From NCBI GenBank assembly GCA_013396995.1, contig VWZP01005255.1, positions 1 to 64,000 of the forward strand: DNA of 64,000 nucleotides. Direction: 5' to 3'. Shown here in pieces: positions 23,757-36,400 of this stretch; positions within the stretch are counted from its first letter, which is position 1; the number at the start of each line of letters is the position of its first letter. Below the pieces are notes generated by a model, which saw only the letters and a program-made list of their open reading frames with translations, was not told the DNA's origin and did no database searches. This stretch comes from Dicaeum eximium (taxonomy: Eukaryota > Chordata > Aves > Passeriformes > Dicaeidae). The position numbers and the translations under genes are program-made.

Positions 23757-23785
23757 AAAAAAACCCAAAAAAACCCACCAAACCA
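23757..23785. repeat. A/C-rich low-complexity tract
   Basis: Repeated aaaaaaaccc units. This tract supplies the Trp/Phe/Gly-rich hydrophobic stretch at the start of the spurious 145-codon minus-strand ORF. Confidence 0.85.
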
Positions 23786-24901
23786 ATGCTGTGTTCTGAC
23801 GTACAAACATCATTAGTTTAATTGTTAGAATACCCCTAATGTGACTTCATCCTGAGTCAACTGATGTTTCTCCAAAAAGGTTAATTGCATTGGTTTTGGA
23901 AGTCACATGGTCTGGACGCCATCTTTATAAGCAGTAAGTATGTAGCTGCCTTATTGTGAAAACTTAAAAAAATTTTGCAACATGGACCTGAGCCATTTCT
24001 TGCTTGTTATTATGAATCCCAAAGAAAAGTTCAGAGCAAATTTACTTTGCTAGTATGTAATGTTTATACTATCATGCCACAAAGTCCAGGAAGGTCCTTC
24101 TCCAGCAGAAGGCTCTGCTGTGCTCAGCTACTGCTCATTTCCAAATACTGAGGTGGCACGACCCTGTTTTTTGTGTTTATGTTAAGTGTTTGTACCAGTA
24201 CTCCTGTAATTAGCTTCAGGCAAAAGCACCTGTTTTAATTGGGCAAACTAACCTTTCTGATTCTATCAGCAGTGAATTAGAGAGCTAAAAGGGAGACAGT
24301 AGACTGTCTTACATGGCTTTATGATTTCAATTCTAAGCAATTTTTGCCCCAAACTCTCTCCTTATTATTTTTTCTGCTCTGAGGTATCACTAGGCTATGA
24401 GTAGACCAACTCTGTAATTGTTTCCATAGTAACAAAGACTTCAAAAGAAGGAATGAGCTGGAGAATAAAAGAAAGAGCAAACAACCCTTCCCCCCCATAA
24501 GTTGTAAACAAAATAGAAATGAGTGGCAGGGACCAAATGTCTGAAGTCCAAATGTTTTGTGGCTCCTTTCCAATGACCCAGCCTAATATGAGAGTCATGA
24601 TATGAGTTTATCTCAAATTCACTAAAATATACTCTTTCTAGAAGTCCATATTACCATGGCATTTGCATTCAATAACTCATTTCCTCTTCTCTGGCTCAGA
24701 CTCTCTACTACTTGAACCTGCACGCAGATCAGACCCTTAGCTGGAGATGTCAACTTGGCTGTCATACTGCCAGTATTGCCCTTAAAAGCCACTTAATCCA
24801 AATGCAGGATCTGTTGGACAAAGCAGTGTTGCTTGTTTCAAGGATATTGATTTATGCCAGCTTCACATTATTTAGTCTGACCCTAACTAGATGCATATTA
24901 C

Positions 24902-24955
24902 TGGGTTGGTTAATTTGGGTTTTGTTGTGGGTTTTGGTGGGGTTTTTTTTTTGCA
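24902..24955. repeat. T/G-rich low-complexity tract
   Basis: Units such as tgggttttgttgtgggttt and ggtggggtttt lead into a run of ten T and then gcagtaag. The end resembles a splice acceptor, but no exon could be supported behind it. Confidence 0.8.
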
Positions 24956-27900
24956 GTAAGTAGCACAAGAATGGTTATTGGGAAATATGCATTCTGCTTT
25001 TGAATCTGCTACTGGCATATAATATAAAAAATAATATATTATTGTATTTTATGTTGTATACGTGTTCATGCCTTGACTTCCCTACATGCGTAAAGGGAAG
25101 TGCAATACTTCTTCACTGTCTACTGTTTTTGAAAGGAGGTTTTTTCAAGATGAACAGTGTTAGCAATCTTTTCTCTCATTTAAGTCTGCTTTGCATCAAA
25201 AATACATAGTTAGCTTCAATATGCCTGATGCCTAAATATTGTAACATTCTGCAACAGATTTTTTTTTTAGTTCTGTGAACTCTCATACTTGTTTTGAAAT
25301 ATTTCAGAAGAAATGTTTAGCATTTTGCCTAAACTTGGTGCTAGAAATAGCTAAACTAAGATGCATTCTGTCTACATAATACATATCAGAATGTTACAGT
25401 AAATGATTTTTGGCTTTTTAGAGTGTGATACTGTCTAAAATAATAGAGGTTCTTTAAAATACAATGCAGTACATGTTGATGGCTGGTTGTAAAGATGAAA
25501 ATGTTTTCTATTTGTGGGCCCAGAACTCTTTGGAGACTATCACAGAGCCCCATGCAAGGGAGCAGAAGCTCTTGTGCCAGGAATCCAGCCACATTTCAGA
25601 GGAAATGAACTCTGAAGGGAGTTCATGAGGGGAACAATGAAGGGAAGGTTTGGCCCACTGTCTCTGTTAATTGCTCCTGCAGTCAATCTATCAGTCTGCT
25701 TCAGAAGCTGTTGGAGTTCCCACATTTCAAAAGCTCTTCAGACTTTACCGCTGAGACCTCCCAAGCACATGCATTCATATATCAGAATTAAAATATAATT
25801 TGTTTTGGCTAAACAGCCTCTAAATCTTTCCTTCCTCCAGATGGAAGCATTTGTGCAATTAGGCATTTGGCAATGTTGGCATAAGTAACCATGTCCCCTT
25901 TGGAATATTTTCAAAACAAATATACAGTAAATGTGGATAGAGTGATCCAAAGTAATTATTTTTTCAGGAAAGGTGTGTTTGTTTTCTGATTAGGTTTTCT
26001 TTTGCTTTATTTCCAGGGTACATACTCCTTTAACTGGTAAAAAACACAGTCCTCTGGGGTAGTTTCAGTCAAGCCTGGTACTGGGGTTTATGAAGGACCT
26101 TCACGTTATCTGTCTTCTATATAGGGATGTCAAACTTTAGTAAACGAAAAGTTAATAAAAGAGTATGGGGTGAGAAAGTTTTATCTAAATGTATCCTGGC
26201 TAATCCAGTTCTACAGTGATCACCCAGTCAAAGCCAGGAGATTGAGTAAGATTTGTTGATTTGTCATGATATGGAAGCTGCATTTAGTCTACTTACAGTG
26301 AGTGAAATCCAACAGATAATGGGCTTTTCTCATATCCCCAAGGGCTCTTGTATCATGTCCAGTGGTAGAAATGACAGCAGAAGTGAGTTTGAGGCCTCCA
26401 AGTTGTAATATTCTATCAAAAATTTGTTGGAAAGTCTTGCATCTAACCCTAAACTGATAAAACTTTAGTAAAGTTTGCTAAAGATTTGTTAGTGTGAAGC
26501 TGGAGTCAGATTTTTACAGATGCCAAAGGAAAGAGCAGTCAGATCATTGGTACTTCATTAATTTAATGAACCCTGAAACATTATTAAAGTTACTGACAGT
26601 AGGTGTCTCTCGTATCTCAGCCCACACCACACAGAGTCAGTTATTTCCTGTGTCTCCTAAAATGATAAAACTGTACAATAGCAAGGCCTTCTTTGTAATG
26701 ACTCTTGGCATGTTGCAACTTCCAAATGACTATTACTGTAATTTACTTATTAGATTATTTTAAATTTATTCTGAGATAGGCTGTCTGGTTAGGATAAAGT
26801 TAGATGTCGTACAGACCAGAATCCACTCTGGCTCTAAATATATTTTGTAGGAAGTCAGGGAGGGACAGGAGAAAGGTGTCAGTATAAACAACAGGAAGGA
26901 GAAATTTGCTAACCAAGTTTCATGGAACAGTAATCTTCACAGGGTTTTAAATACTGGTAATCTTTCTTAGGAATGGTTTTCACCATGTCTTTATGGTATG
27001 CATAGGGTTTCTACAATGGAAAAGAAGTTTGTTTTTTGAAGGGTTTTTTGGCCTTTGCCTGAGTTCTAATGTCAAGTTTAGATTACAATTATTTGTTTTT
27101 GAGTGTTTGGTTTTGTTTTGCCACTGATATTTTTTTTGCACTTACATCAAAACTCACTGCTTCACTGCCTCTAGTGAGTCTCCATTAGCTCTGAAGACTT
27201 CCAACCCGCCTTCCCGGGAATACAAAGTTTGGGGATTTGAATGAAAGCTTCATCTGACTCTATAAAAACTCAGAGTTCTGTGTGTTTGGTATTTTGCTCC
27301 AGCTTTAAGGGCTGTAGTTTTATCCTGATTTAACATGAATCAGCTTTGAAGTTACGTGAAACTTCAGTCTTTCAGGTTCAAAAAACTTTGAATGGATTTT
27401 GTTTTCATTTTTGTTGTTTCAGAGTACTGAGCCCTAAGTCAATAGTGGTGGAGGCAGGGAAACAAGAAAACAGTAATTGCTGTGTCTTTTGACCCAAAGG
27501 GTGAAATAACTGATCCCGTGAAAATTTTAGTTTAACTTCTTGGACAAAAGTTAAATTAGATAAATTAGAGATAGAAAGACACCCTGAACCAAGTCTGCAA
27601 AGCTTTTCAGTCTTATTTTTCATCTTAATAAACTTATTTTTCAAGTCTCATGAGCCTCATGAATCTTTTCTCACATAAAATGGAAAAAGAGTAAATGAGG
27701 CTTTGAGGTTTGTGAACATGGTGTGATTGGAAAATTGGAGAAATAGTTTTGACCAGTTTTTTTTCCAGTACCCCATAAGACCAATCACTTTTTGGCTAGC
27801 ATTGTTACTTCTGTGTCTCTCTGTCAAGGCAGGAAGGCAGTTTTGTACATCCTTTTTGGTTACTTTCTTTTCCTGAGTGAGGGCTTTGTTTCCTGGGAGG

Positions 27901-30900
27901 AGAGCACTGAGGTGAACATACAGCATGCCTGACATAAATCATAGTCTATTTGACACTGAGTGTAATATCCAAAGTATAAAAAATATCTTCAGGAAATAAT
28001 GGCAGTTTCTGCATTTCTAGACTGTGGAAACAATTAACTTCTTGCATCAGAATATATCATTAGCTGGATGTCATTTTAAAATCCTAAATATTGGGAATAT
28101 TTACATGGTCTGATTTACAGATCAACCATTGACCTCAGTGACTGCTTTGGAAAAAAAATCCCCTAATACAATGCTAGAGTAAAATAAAAAGTGCACGAAA
28201 TCTTTCATGCATTATGTAGCATGAGAAGTATTTTTCCTTGACAGTTAAAATCTCCATGCACTGCCTGAATGCCTGAGAGGATTGCCTCCCTGTTAGCACA
28301 CACAGACAGATACATCAGTACCACTCCTGAAAATCAACACATCACTTGATAGAGCAAAAACACAGCAAAAAATTTTTTTTTCATGGATGTACTGGAGAGT
28401 CTGTGACATTTTACAAAATTCCTATCATTAGGGTATCCTAGCAGCTGGCCTCTCTGAAATACCCTCATAACTGTCTAACTGTGGGAAAAGCAGTGATGAA
28501 GTGAGGTGAGATGTGCATCTTGTTGCTTAGAGGAAAATTCTGCAGTTCTAGCTGGTTACACATATTGTTCTGCATGGGGGCATCTATAAAAGAATGAAAT
28601 TGTTCCCTTTTGTACTGTTTAGTGGGGGTTTCACAGCCACAGAGGTACTACATTAAGGATCTCTACCAACATAGTCTTAAGAGATGATGCAGTGGGGCAG
28701 ATCAGATTCTTGCTCTTTGAAGGTGTTCCTTCCTGTCACCCTTTTGGAATGTTTTCTGTGTTATTGTTTGTTACTGCCTAATTTAAAAGACCTGTCTTTA
28801 GCATACTCCTCTTCAAAATAAAGGATAGTTATAAATTATCCTCCAAGTTACAGTACACCCACTTCCTGATGCCTCTCCCTTTAATAAAGTTCATGACCAT
28901 CTCAGCAGGGCTCCCCAGCTTGCCTGCCTGAATTCTGCTTTCTGGCACCAAGGGACTTTGTTTTGAAGAGCTGCACCACAAGAGCTATTAATGATGCTCT
29001 ACTTCCCTTACTTTACTTTCTTCTGAATTCAGGTCAGTGCTACAACTCTGCTCTTAAAATACCGTTGTCCCCACACACTTTTCATAACCAGATTACAAAC
29101 CTTATTCCTTTGGTTTTGGGGGTTTTTTTCCTTCCAATTATTTTAAACTGCAGGGCAATAATAGGAGTTTGGCAGTTGGTAGTTGAAGCTACCCCTTAAA
29201 TGCCCTTGTGTCATACTAAACAGCTGACATTTATTTTATAATCTGTGATTATTTTATTGTATTTCCAAGAAGATCATGTTGTCACAATCAAACTGTGCCA
29301 CCAGATTTTCTTTTCTTTTACAGTCTCTAGAATTGGATACAATTGGGACATGAGTGTTTTGACCCACAAATATTTAGGCAATGTTCAGGGAGAAGAAATA
29401 TTGATGGCTGGTCTCATGAGTTTTGGTCTTAAATCTTAGTTGCCTCAGAGATAAATTTTTCAAACTGTCATCCAAGCTAGGAGGACAAAAGTGCAAACCT
29501 TGAGTTTTGTTCTGGACTCATTTCTATTATGATATCTAGGTTATGCTCCTTTGAAGCATTTTTCTTTCTCAGTTCAACTCTTTGAAGATGATTATTGCTG
29601 TTGACAGGCTTTCTGTTGGTCAGGCTTTTTGTGAATGTTGTTCAGCCTTTTGTGTGACATTTAATGATTGTATATGGCATTTTTCTATTTGGGAATCATG
29701 AAATGTTCAGGTTGATTTGTTATCGACAGTTTTTCTATGGAATGGAGCTATTAGATCAAAAAGCTGAGAAATAAGCAATGTTTCTGTGTTAATTCCTCTT
29801 TTTCCTTGCTCATTTACACTCTGAAATTATAAGCAATTTGCTGTCAAAAAGCACAGCATGTTCATATGGAAGGTCTGAGTTTAAATCAAAGACTTTTAAT
29901 ATTTATAGCAACAAGTAAATAAACAAGTCTTAGAGATAAATCTTGGCCCTCAGAAATCTGTCATGATTCAGGCTGTGAACCTCACATAGGCTTCTTATAT
30001 CTTGCAGAAAATAAGATACAAATGGGGCTTGGATGTAATACACTGATCCAAATATTTGTGTAAGCAGTACTCCATAGTGAATGGGAGAATGCTAGATGAA
30101 AAAAAAAAAAGATCGTTTTTCTGCAGTTTTGCAGACCCATTTTGGCTTTAGGTAGTTGCTTTTGTCTCTTACCTATTTGGCTTCATTGGAAGCTGGATGA
30201 AGGTGTGTTAGTAAAATTGTGTCATGCTTGATGTTTCTTACCTTATGTGCATGAAGTAAGTCTGCTACATAAAGATGCTGATAATTCTCCTGATCCTAAT
30301 TACTTCTTCAGCTTGTTGGGTTATTAAATCTGAGTTATTAAAACTACCAGAAAGGTCAGGCCATGAGCTAGCTGTACATCAGTCCCAACCCTTCCAAGAC
30401 TATCACGATGTTCTCAATGTCTCCCATGAGCAGAACTGCATTTCTGGCCTTGTCAGAGGTTCAGGTTGCAAGGCTACAAATGTTTGTGTTCAGATGCCCC
30501 TGGGTTTGCCTGTGGATGTTATCTTCCTCTTTGCAGAGATTGTCTACTTCAGTGATATATAACCAGATGGAGGGTATTGCATAGGGGAAGAGATTAGCCC
30601 CATCCATGCAAAGGCTGTCAAATGCCTCCCCTCTGGGGAGCTATCTAAAGACAGCTATGATCATTATTCTCCAGCTCTAATATACTTCACTTCCTTCCCT
30701 CATTTTCCCACAAAATATTGTGGGGAGATGATGCTACAGCTATTGACTCATTTTCTCTCATGTTAATGACACCACTCTCCTCAGGTGACTCTGTATTAGA
30801 GTAATTAATCAAATGTCACGGCCTAAAAGCATATGGTCTCTGTTCATTGCCAGGAAGCAGTAATTGGCAGCAAGGTAGCAGTAGTACACTCTGGAGATAA

Positions 30901-31824
30901 GTATTTCTTAAAAGTGAAAATGCCATTCTCCACTCCTGTGATAAGAATCACTGGAGTGCATATGTGCAGCTGGTTTTAGCCCTTCCTTACAACAGCCATG
31001 CCATTTGTAATCCTCTTTTAGCTATAATGCTACAGTAGCTTGGATTGCAATGTGCAATTTTTAGCACTTATCACCAAGCAGCAGACAGCTGGGCTTTTAC
31101 ATTACAAAATAGCCACCACCACAGCAGTGGCTTATATGACAGTAAAGTACTGTCCATGATGTATGATCTTGAGCAATGTCTAGTGGCCAGAATAAAAATC
31201 AGTCTGACTTCCCAAAAGACTAAATGCAGCAGAAAGGGCTGTTAGAATGGGCCATAAAAAATGAAGTGTGCAGCTGAACCAGGAAAAGAAAACACATTTG
31301 CTCTCAGGCCAGCTAAATTACCTGGGTTAAAAAGTACTATGAAGATTTTTGAGAAAAACATCACAATAGGAGCTGAGGTAGTACTGCAGAGTGAAATGGT
31401 TAGGTTGGCTCTCTTGGAGACTTATGCTGCTCCATAACCTTTACCTCAGGACAGATAATGACCACTTCACATAGTCCTATATTTAGTAGCTGACCAAGGT
31501 GCCCTTGTTGTTCATTCACTGTTAGTGGTAACTTGGGTGAACAATTTCATTTCCTATGTATATTTCAGGAATGACTGCACAAATACATTATTTTACTTAT
31601 CAGAATTGATGCAAGTGTAAGCTGTCTCCTTGAGGATGGCTTGCTTTATTTCCATTCAGTGTTAGCCACTCAGTTAAAGAGAATAAAACAATGTGGCTAA
31701 TCATTTTTATTTAAACAAAAAAAAAGTGCAGTTGTTACGGCCCAGACATTCTTGAACAATTCAAATGGGACAGATTCTCTCTGAAAGAGTCAAAGCAAAG
31801 AGTCTAAATCCCTAAACAACACAC

Positions 31825-32077
31825 ACAGAATCACAGAATATGCTGAGTTGGGAGGGACCCACAAAGATCATTGAGTTCAACTCCTGGTCCTGTGCAGGAC
31901 ACCCCAAGAGTCACACCATGTACCTGAGAGTGTTGTCCAGACACTTCTTGAACTCTGTCAGACTTGGTGCTGTGACCATTTCTCTGGGGAGCCTGCTCCA
32001 GTGCCCAACCACCCTCTAGGGGAGGAACCTTTTTCTAATATGCAACCTAAACCTCCTCTAAGACAACTTCAGGCCAT
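31825..32077 (-). mobile_element. CR1 LINE 3' end, short copy
   Basis: On the plus strand this opens with acagaatcacagaatatgc and 'gttgggagggacccacaaag', continues through 'gtgcaggacaccccaagagt' and 'cctgctccagtgcccaacca', and fades at 'acaacttcaggccatg'. This is the antisense of a CR1 3' untranslated end, so the element is minus-strand with its 3' terminus at 31825. Only about 250 bases are present, a normal 5' truncation. Divergence looks moderate. The small ORF starting at 32001 overlaps the edge and is not a gene. Confidence 0.9.
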
Positions 32078-33310
32078 GAATCTCCTAAACCCAAAACTGT
32101 TAGTCAAGCACATTTTACAACCAAGTTTTACCAGTTTAGAGACAAAGGAAGATTACAAGTTATTGTCCATGACAGCAGATTGCATTCAGCCTTCCCTGCT
32201 TTGAGCAGAACTGAACCTTGAGGCACCATTGCTGATGGAGTCACCCATCTAGAGGTTTGACGTTAGTGTGAGTAGATGTCATTCCCTCAGAAATATGATG
32301 GTTCAGATTTTCTTCTCATGAAGATTGAATGTCAGAACAGTACAACTGTTCAAAAAATTGAAATACTGTGCTCCCCTCAGGCTAACCTCCTGATCAGATT
32401 TGCTCAAAGGTTTACTATTTCTTATAGCAGCTAGCACAACTCACAAGCATTGCCATTTGCCTTGTGCAACTTGGCAGCAGTGGCTGAAGTGGTGAAGAGC
32501 TCAGCTGGGTTAGTGCCAACCTGCTACTGTAGGCTCTTCATTAACACACACAAAGGAAATGCTGCTAGAACATGAATAAATTAATTTGACTACTTCCAGT
32601 GAAACTGCAGCGAGAACTCAGGGACAAAGGATTTACTGCAGAAGCACAGTAGAAAGTAGGTCCTGAAAGAAGGGGAAGATTTTGGGGTAGCACAAGTTGT
32701 AAAGCCTGAATTGAGGTGATGAAACTGAACTGAAGATTAGTGTGGATTTCTAGAACACAAAAATCTGGAGTGTTGCACAGCTGCTGCTACAGATGCCTGC
32801 AGAGGACCATGGTGAAAAACATCCATTCTCTGTGATGAACTTACAACAATACTTTGTCAAAAGCCCATTGCAGTGTACATAGGCCTTGTTATCCATTTCA
32901 GTGTGTTTTGGATCAAGTTTTTAATCCCTTGGTGTACCTCTCAAACCAGCATTTCCAGTATTTGAAGTTGTGCTCAACTCAATGTTTGCATTTGGTGCAG
33001 GTTGGAGACTGTGTGTCAGTACTGCTTTCGTCATACACTAGTAGGTCTCATTTGCAAGATATTCATCTCTGCAAACTTTAGTCAGCTAAAGTTGTGCTAA
33101 ACAACACTTAGTCAGCTAAATGCCTAAAAATGTAGGCATTTCCTTTACATTTTTCTGCACATGTAACGAAAGAATGCATATTTGAAGACTGAGAAAGGAA
33201 CACCTTAAAATGTATTCTCTCACTCTTAAAAGAAAGTATCATTCTTCTTCAGAGACCAGCTTCACACATAAGCACAAGTTCTGCTACCATATTAATGCTC
33301 TTTGTGTGGA
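32078..33310. other. Unique DNA, no gene seen
   Basis: No gene or transposon recognised. The 13-mer ttagtcagctaaa occurs twice 30 bases apart (33078-33090 and 33108-33120), a small local duplication. Confidence 0.55.
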
Positions 33311-33355
33311 ATTTCTCTTTTTTCTTCTTTGAAAGAAAGAAGAAAAAAGAGAAAT
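33311..33355. repeat. Perfect hairpin 1 (20-bp arms, 5-nt loop), purine/pyrimidine-segregated
   Basis: The left arm at 33311-33330 (atttctcttttttcttcttt) is exactly complementary to the right arm at 33336-33355, around a gaaag loop. One arm is almost all pyrimidine and the other almost all purine. It lies ten bases before a second, larger perfect hairpin. No terminal duplication or coding capacity is visible. Confidence 0.95.
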
Positions 33356-33365
33356 CCCTTTCTCC

Positions 33366-33425
33366 CAATGTGTGAAACACCACCAAAAAAAAAAAATCAT
33401 TTTTTTGGTGGTGTTTCACACATTG
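33366..33425. repeat. Perfect hairpin 2 (26-bp arms, 8-nt loop)
   Basis: The left arm at 33366-33391 opens caatgtgtgaaacaccacca and ends in seven A. It is exactly complementary to the right arm at 33400-33425, around the loop aaaaatca. Arms of this length with no mismatch are rare in old unique DNA. The options are a recent template-switch mutation, an assembly fold-back, a tiny transposon remnant, or a structure kept by selection. The sequence does not decide between them. Confidence 0.95.
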
Positions 33426-36400
33426 TTTTGTTGCACTTGGAGGGTCAAGGTAAAATACAACAGCAAAAATAAACCATGAGAGAAGAAAGAAAAGGAAGCA
33501 AAATTCAGAGACTAACCAAAGTTAAGTTACATTTTTTAATCATCTTGTCTATCCTTTTTTCATCTGGAAAACCCAAGAGACCAAAAAGGGCCTTCACTGC
33601 TGACCTGCACAGCACCTTAATTTTTTGGCTTAGATTTTTCCCCATTAAAATCAGCAGTAGTCCCTACCAACTTCAGAAGTTCATGTTTTAGACCTGATAA
33701 GCTTCCATGTGTTCTGGACTGCTGCTCCTCAAATGTACCTTAGAAACTTTGAGGGTTCTGCACGAAGAACAGCAGCTTAGACAGATTTATAAAGCTGTGA
33801 CTTTTTAGGCTGCTGATCGTAACAGAAAAATCTATGTCATGCTATCCTCACAAAACTGAATGAACTGGGAGAAGACTAGATGAGCAGTCATGTGGCTGGG
33901 GGAGTGGCAAGCATAGGGATGGTGGAGCTGGCTAAGATGGATCCAAAGTCCCCGGTGTGGATGGTGTAGGACACAGTGGTGGGTAGGGTAGTGCCTGTCC
34001 AGTGTGTATTTATTAATCTCTGTTAACTGCAACTCTACCAGCAAAAAGGACAAATCCAAAGTGCTTACCTCTGTTAGGGAAAAAAAAAATAGCCAGAAAA
34101 TTTTAGATTGATTCATCACAGCCTTTTCATTCAGTGTTCCTGTGAATATGGCTATAATTTCAAGAGTCCTGTAAGTACTCCAGGAGCTTTAGTTTCACTA
34201 ATTTAAAGAGCAGAAGGACTTAGGTGCTTTCCAGGGTACTTCAATAGGAGGCATTTCATTTAAAATTAAAAGGGTAAATGCTTTTTTCTCCTATAACATC
34301 ACTGTCCTAGATGATAGACTGAGAAGACCTATAGCTCAATTAAGACCTACCTGTAAGTAGGGTACCCATTGAGACCTACAAGAAGGCAAAAAATTTGCGT
34401 GCTCGGCTACATTGCTGGAAGGACTTTTTTGATGTGTGAAAGGTGTTGCAGAGTAAAACAAGGAATTGCAGGAGAAAAATAATCCTGTTTTTACCTGAAG
34501 ATTTGAAGAGAAGTGTTCTGAAATTTCCATCAAGAGCTTTGGGATCAGAAAAGGCAAACTTTACCAAATAGGTGCAGATTGCATTTTGATATGTTATAGA
34601 CCATCATGTTTTTTATTTTTCAATATTCTATATTGTTTTTGTCGTAACAAACCTCAGTTACTACTTAAAACCTTTTTATGTGTCCTATTTGATCTGCAAA
34701 GCAGTACTTTGATGCTTACTTAACTCTAATTATTTTAACTAGTTAGTGATGGCTGGGGAGCAAAATAAGCTTACTTGATATGTGTTTCTTGCAATAGAAT
34801 AGAATGAAATGGTGACACAGTGTTAATGTTCCAAAGAGAGCATTCTCCTACATTAGGTTTTAGAGAATTCAGTTTTATGAGCAATTCAGAGAAGTGGGGA
34901 ATGCAAACAACCATCTCCATTGCTTTTATTTTTGTTTAGAACAAAATGAAATTCTGCAAGTGTGAATTTCAAGTTTGATGGCTTTCCTTTCATGTTACTT
35001 GTGCCACACTGCTGCGTCTTTACAAAGCAATGGAACATATCATAACATATGAACTGGCTTATAACTCTCCTGTGCTTATGATCAGCAAAACATTAATTAC
35101 CTTTGTGTGACTTCCATAGTGGGAAGCATACTAAATAAAAGCTGGATTAGTGACAGGGAATTTTGGCCAGAATTAAGCAGAGGAGAAATATGGCTTTGGT
35201 CTTCTATGGGTCATTGTATCTCACTATACCTGAGAAAAGTCAAACAAAATCACAAACATACAAACATCATGATTTCCCCCTGAGGGAGTATACGGATAAG
35301 TTTTTAACATTCTCCCATCATTTCTCTGTATTTCAGGTCAGTTATTATATAATAATTGGCCATATAAATTTTAAAAAGCATTTTAAAAAGCAGTAGCTAT
35401 TAAGTAATGCTGTAATAATTCTAGTAGTAATACTGCAATTAGTAGTAGTAGCTATAGTCACGATACATTGCTAATAGATCATGAGTGACTTGGCTGGCAT
35501 ATCAGTGGGCTGGAGCTGATCAATGCTGGTATTCCATTGCATCATGCTCACCACATGCTGCATCCCACAGAAGGTGGAGATATCATAGTTGTTTATGCAT
35601 ACAGATGAAATTGCTTACTAATGAGCAGTCAGTAACATTGCCAGGGGTTTGGGAACAAACCAGGCAGTCAGCTCTGTTTTGCCCTCTGCACTCTTGCCCC
35701 ATGATCCAGGGCTGACCTGGCCAGGGCTATGCTTGAGCCACACCTGAACCCAGATGTTTCATGACACAAACCGCAGCTAAAGCACTGACCTGTTTCAGCA
35801 TGAGCTGGAAGTTTCCAGGGCATCTGTGTGCAGCCTGAGCCCACACCAGCAGATGGGGTGGTTACAGTGCATTCAGAGCCCACTCCACAATATCTCATTA
35901 TTCACAGAGCGTGCTTTCCCCTGCAAAGCTCTAGAAATCAGCCTTTTGTAGTTAATGCTATAATTGGCTATTGCCTGGCTTAATTCAGCAGTCACTGCTG
36001 ATGCATGAGTGTTTGAGGCAGTGTTTTTCAGGGCAGTGTCCCAAGGGCTACATCCTAACAGTGTTTCATGAAACAAAACAGAGGAGTGGCCAGAAGCAAT
36101 AGTGATAAGAAAACCCTAATTTCTATTTAGTGAGCCAAATAATGTTCCTGACAACTTCCTCACTTCTCAGGCTGTTTACAAGCCTGAGATATACCAGACT
36201 TAAAACTTTGGTAGTGAGGTTTCAGTGAGAAGGCATAGTTGCTAGATAAATTTTAGTAATTACTTTTTTGTATGCAAAGTAGTGCAGACCTCTATTATTT
36301 GGCCTTGCCAAAAAAGGATGATCTTTACACAAGCATACAGAAATACAATGCTTTTTTTCTTTCTCCCAGATAGATGATAAATTAAGAATCTCAGTCTTTT

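Larger units (their letters stand above)
22516..31824. other. Unique AT-rich DNA with scattered low-complexity blocks, no gene seen
   Basis: The longest ORF of the window lies here (145 codons, minus strand, 23376-23813). Its hydrophobic start is encoded by an A/C-rich tract at 23757-23785, and a 127-codon ORF overlaps it on the other strand, so neither is believed. A T/G tract occurs at 24902-24955 and weaker ones near 27030-27120. Plain AATAAA-type signals (for example 28881-28888) have no attached gene. No LTR or LINE edge was confirmed. Confidence 0.5.

Noticed and set aside
23376..23813. 145-codon minus-strand ORF (longest in the window) with a hydrophobic N-terminus, overlapped by a 127-codon plus-strand ORF
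   Set aside because: The hydrophobic residues are encoded by an A/C-rich low-complexity tract, both strands are open over the same interval, no domain is recognisable, and this length is reached by chance in 64 kb.
24940..24960. Poly-T followed by gcag as a splice acceptor
   Set aside because: It is the end of a T/G tract, and no open exon with a donor follows.
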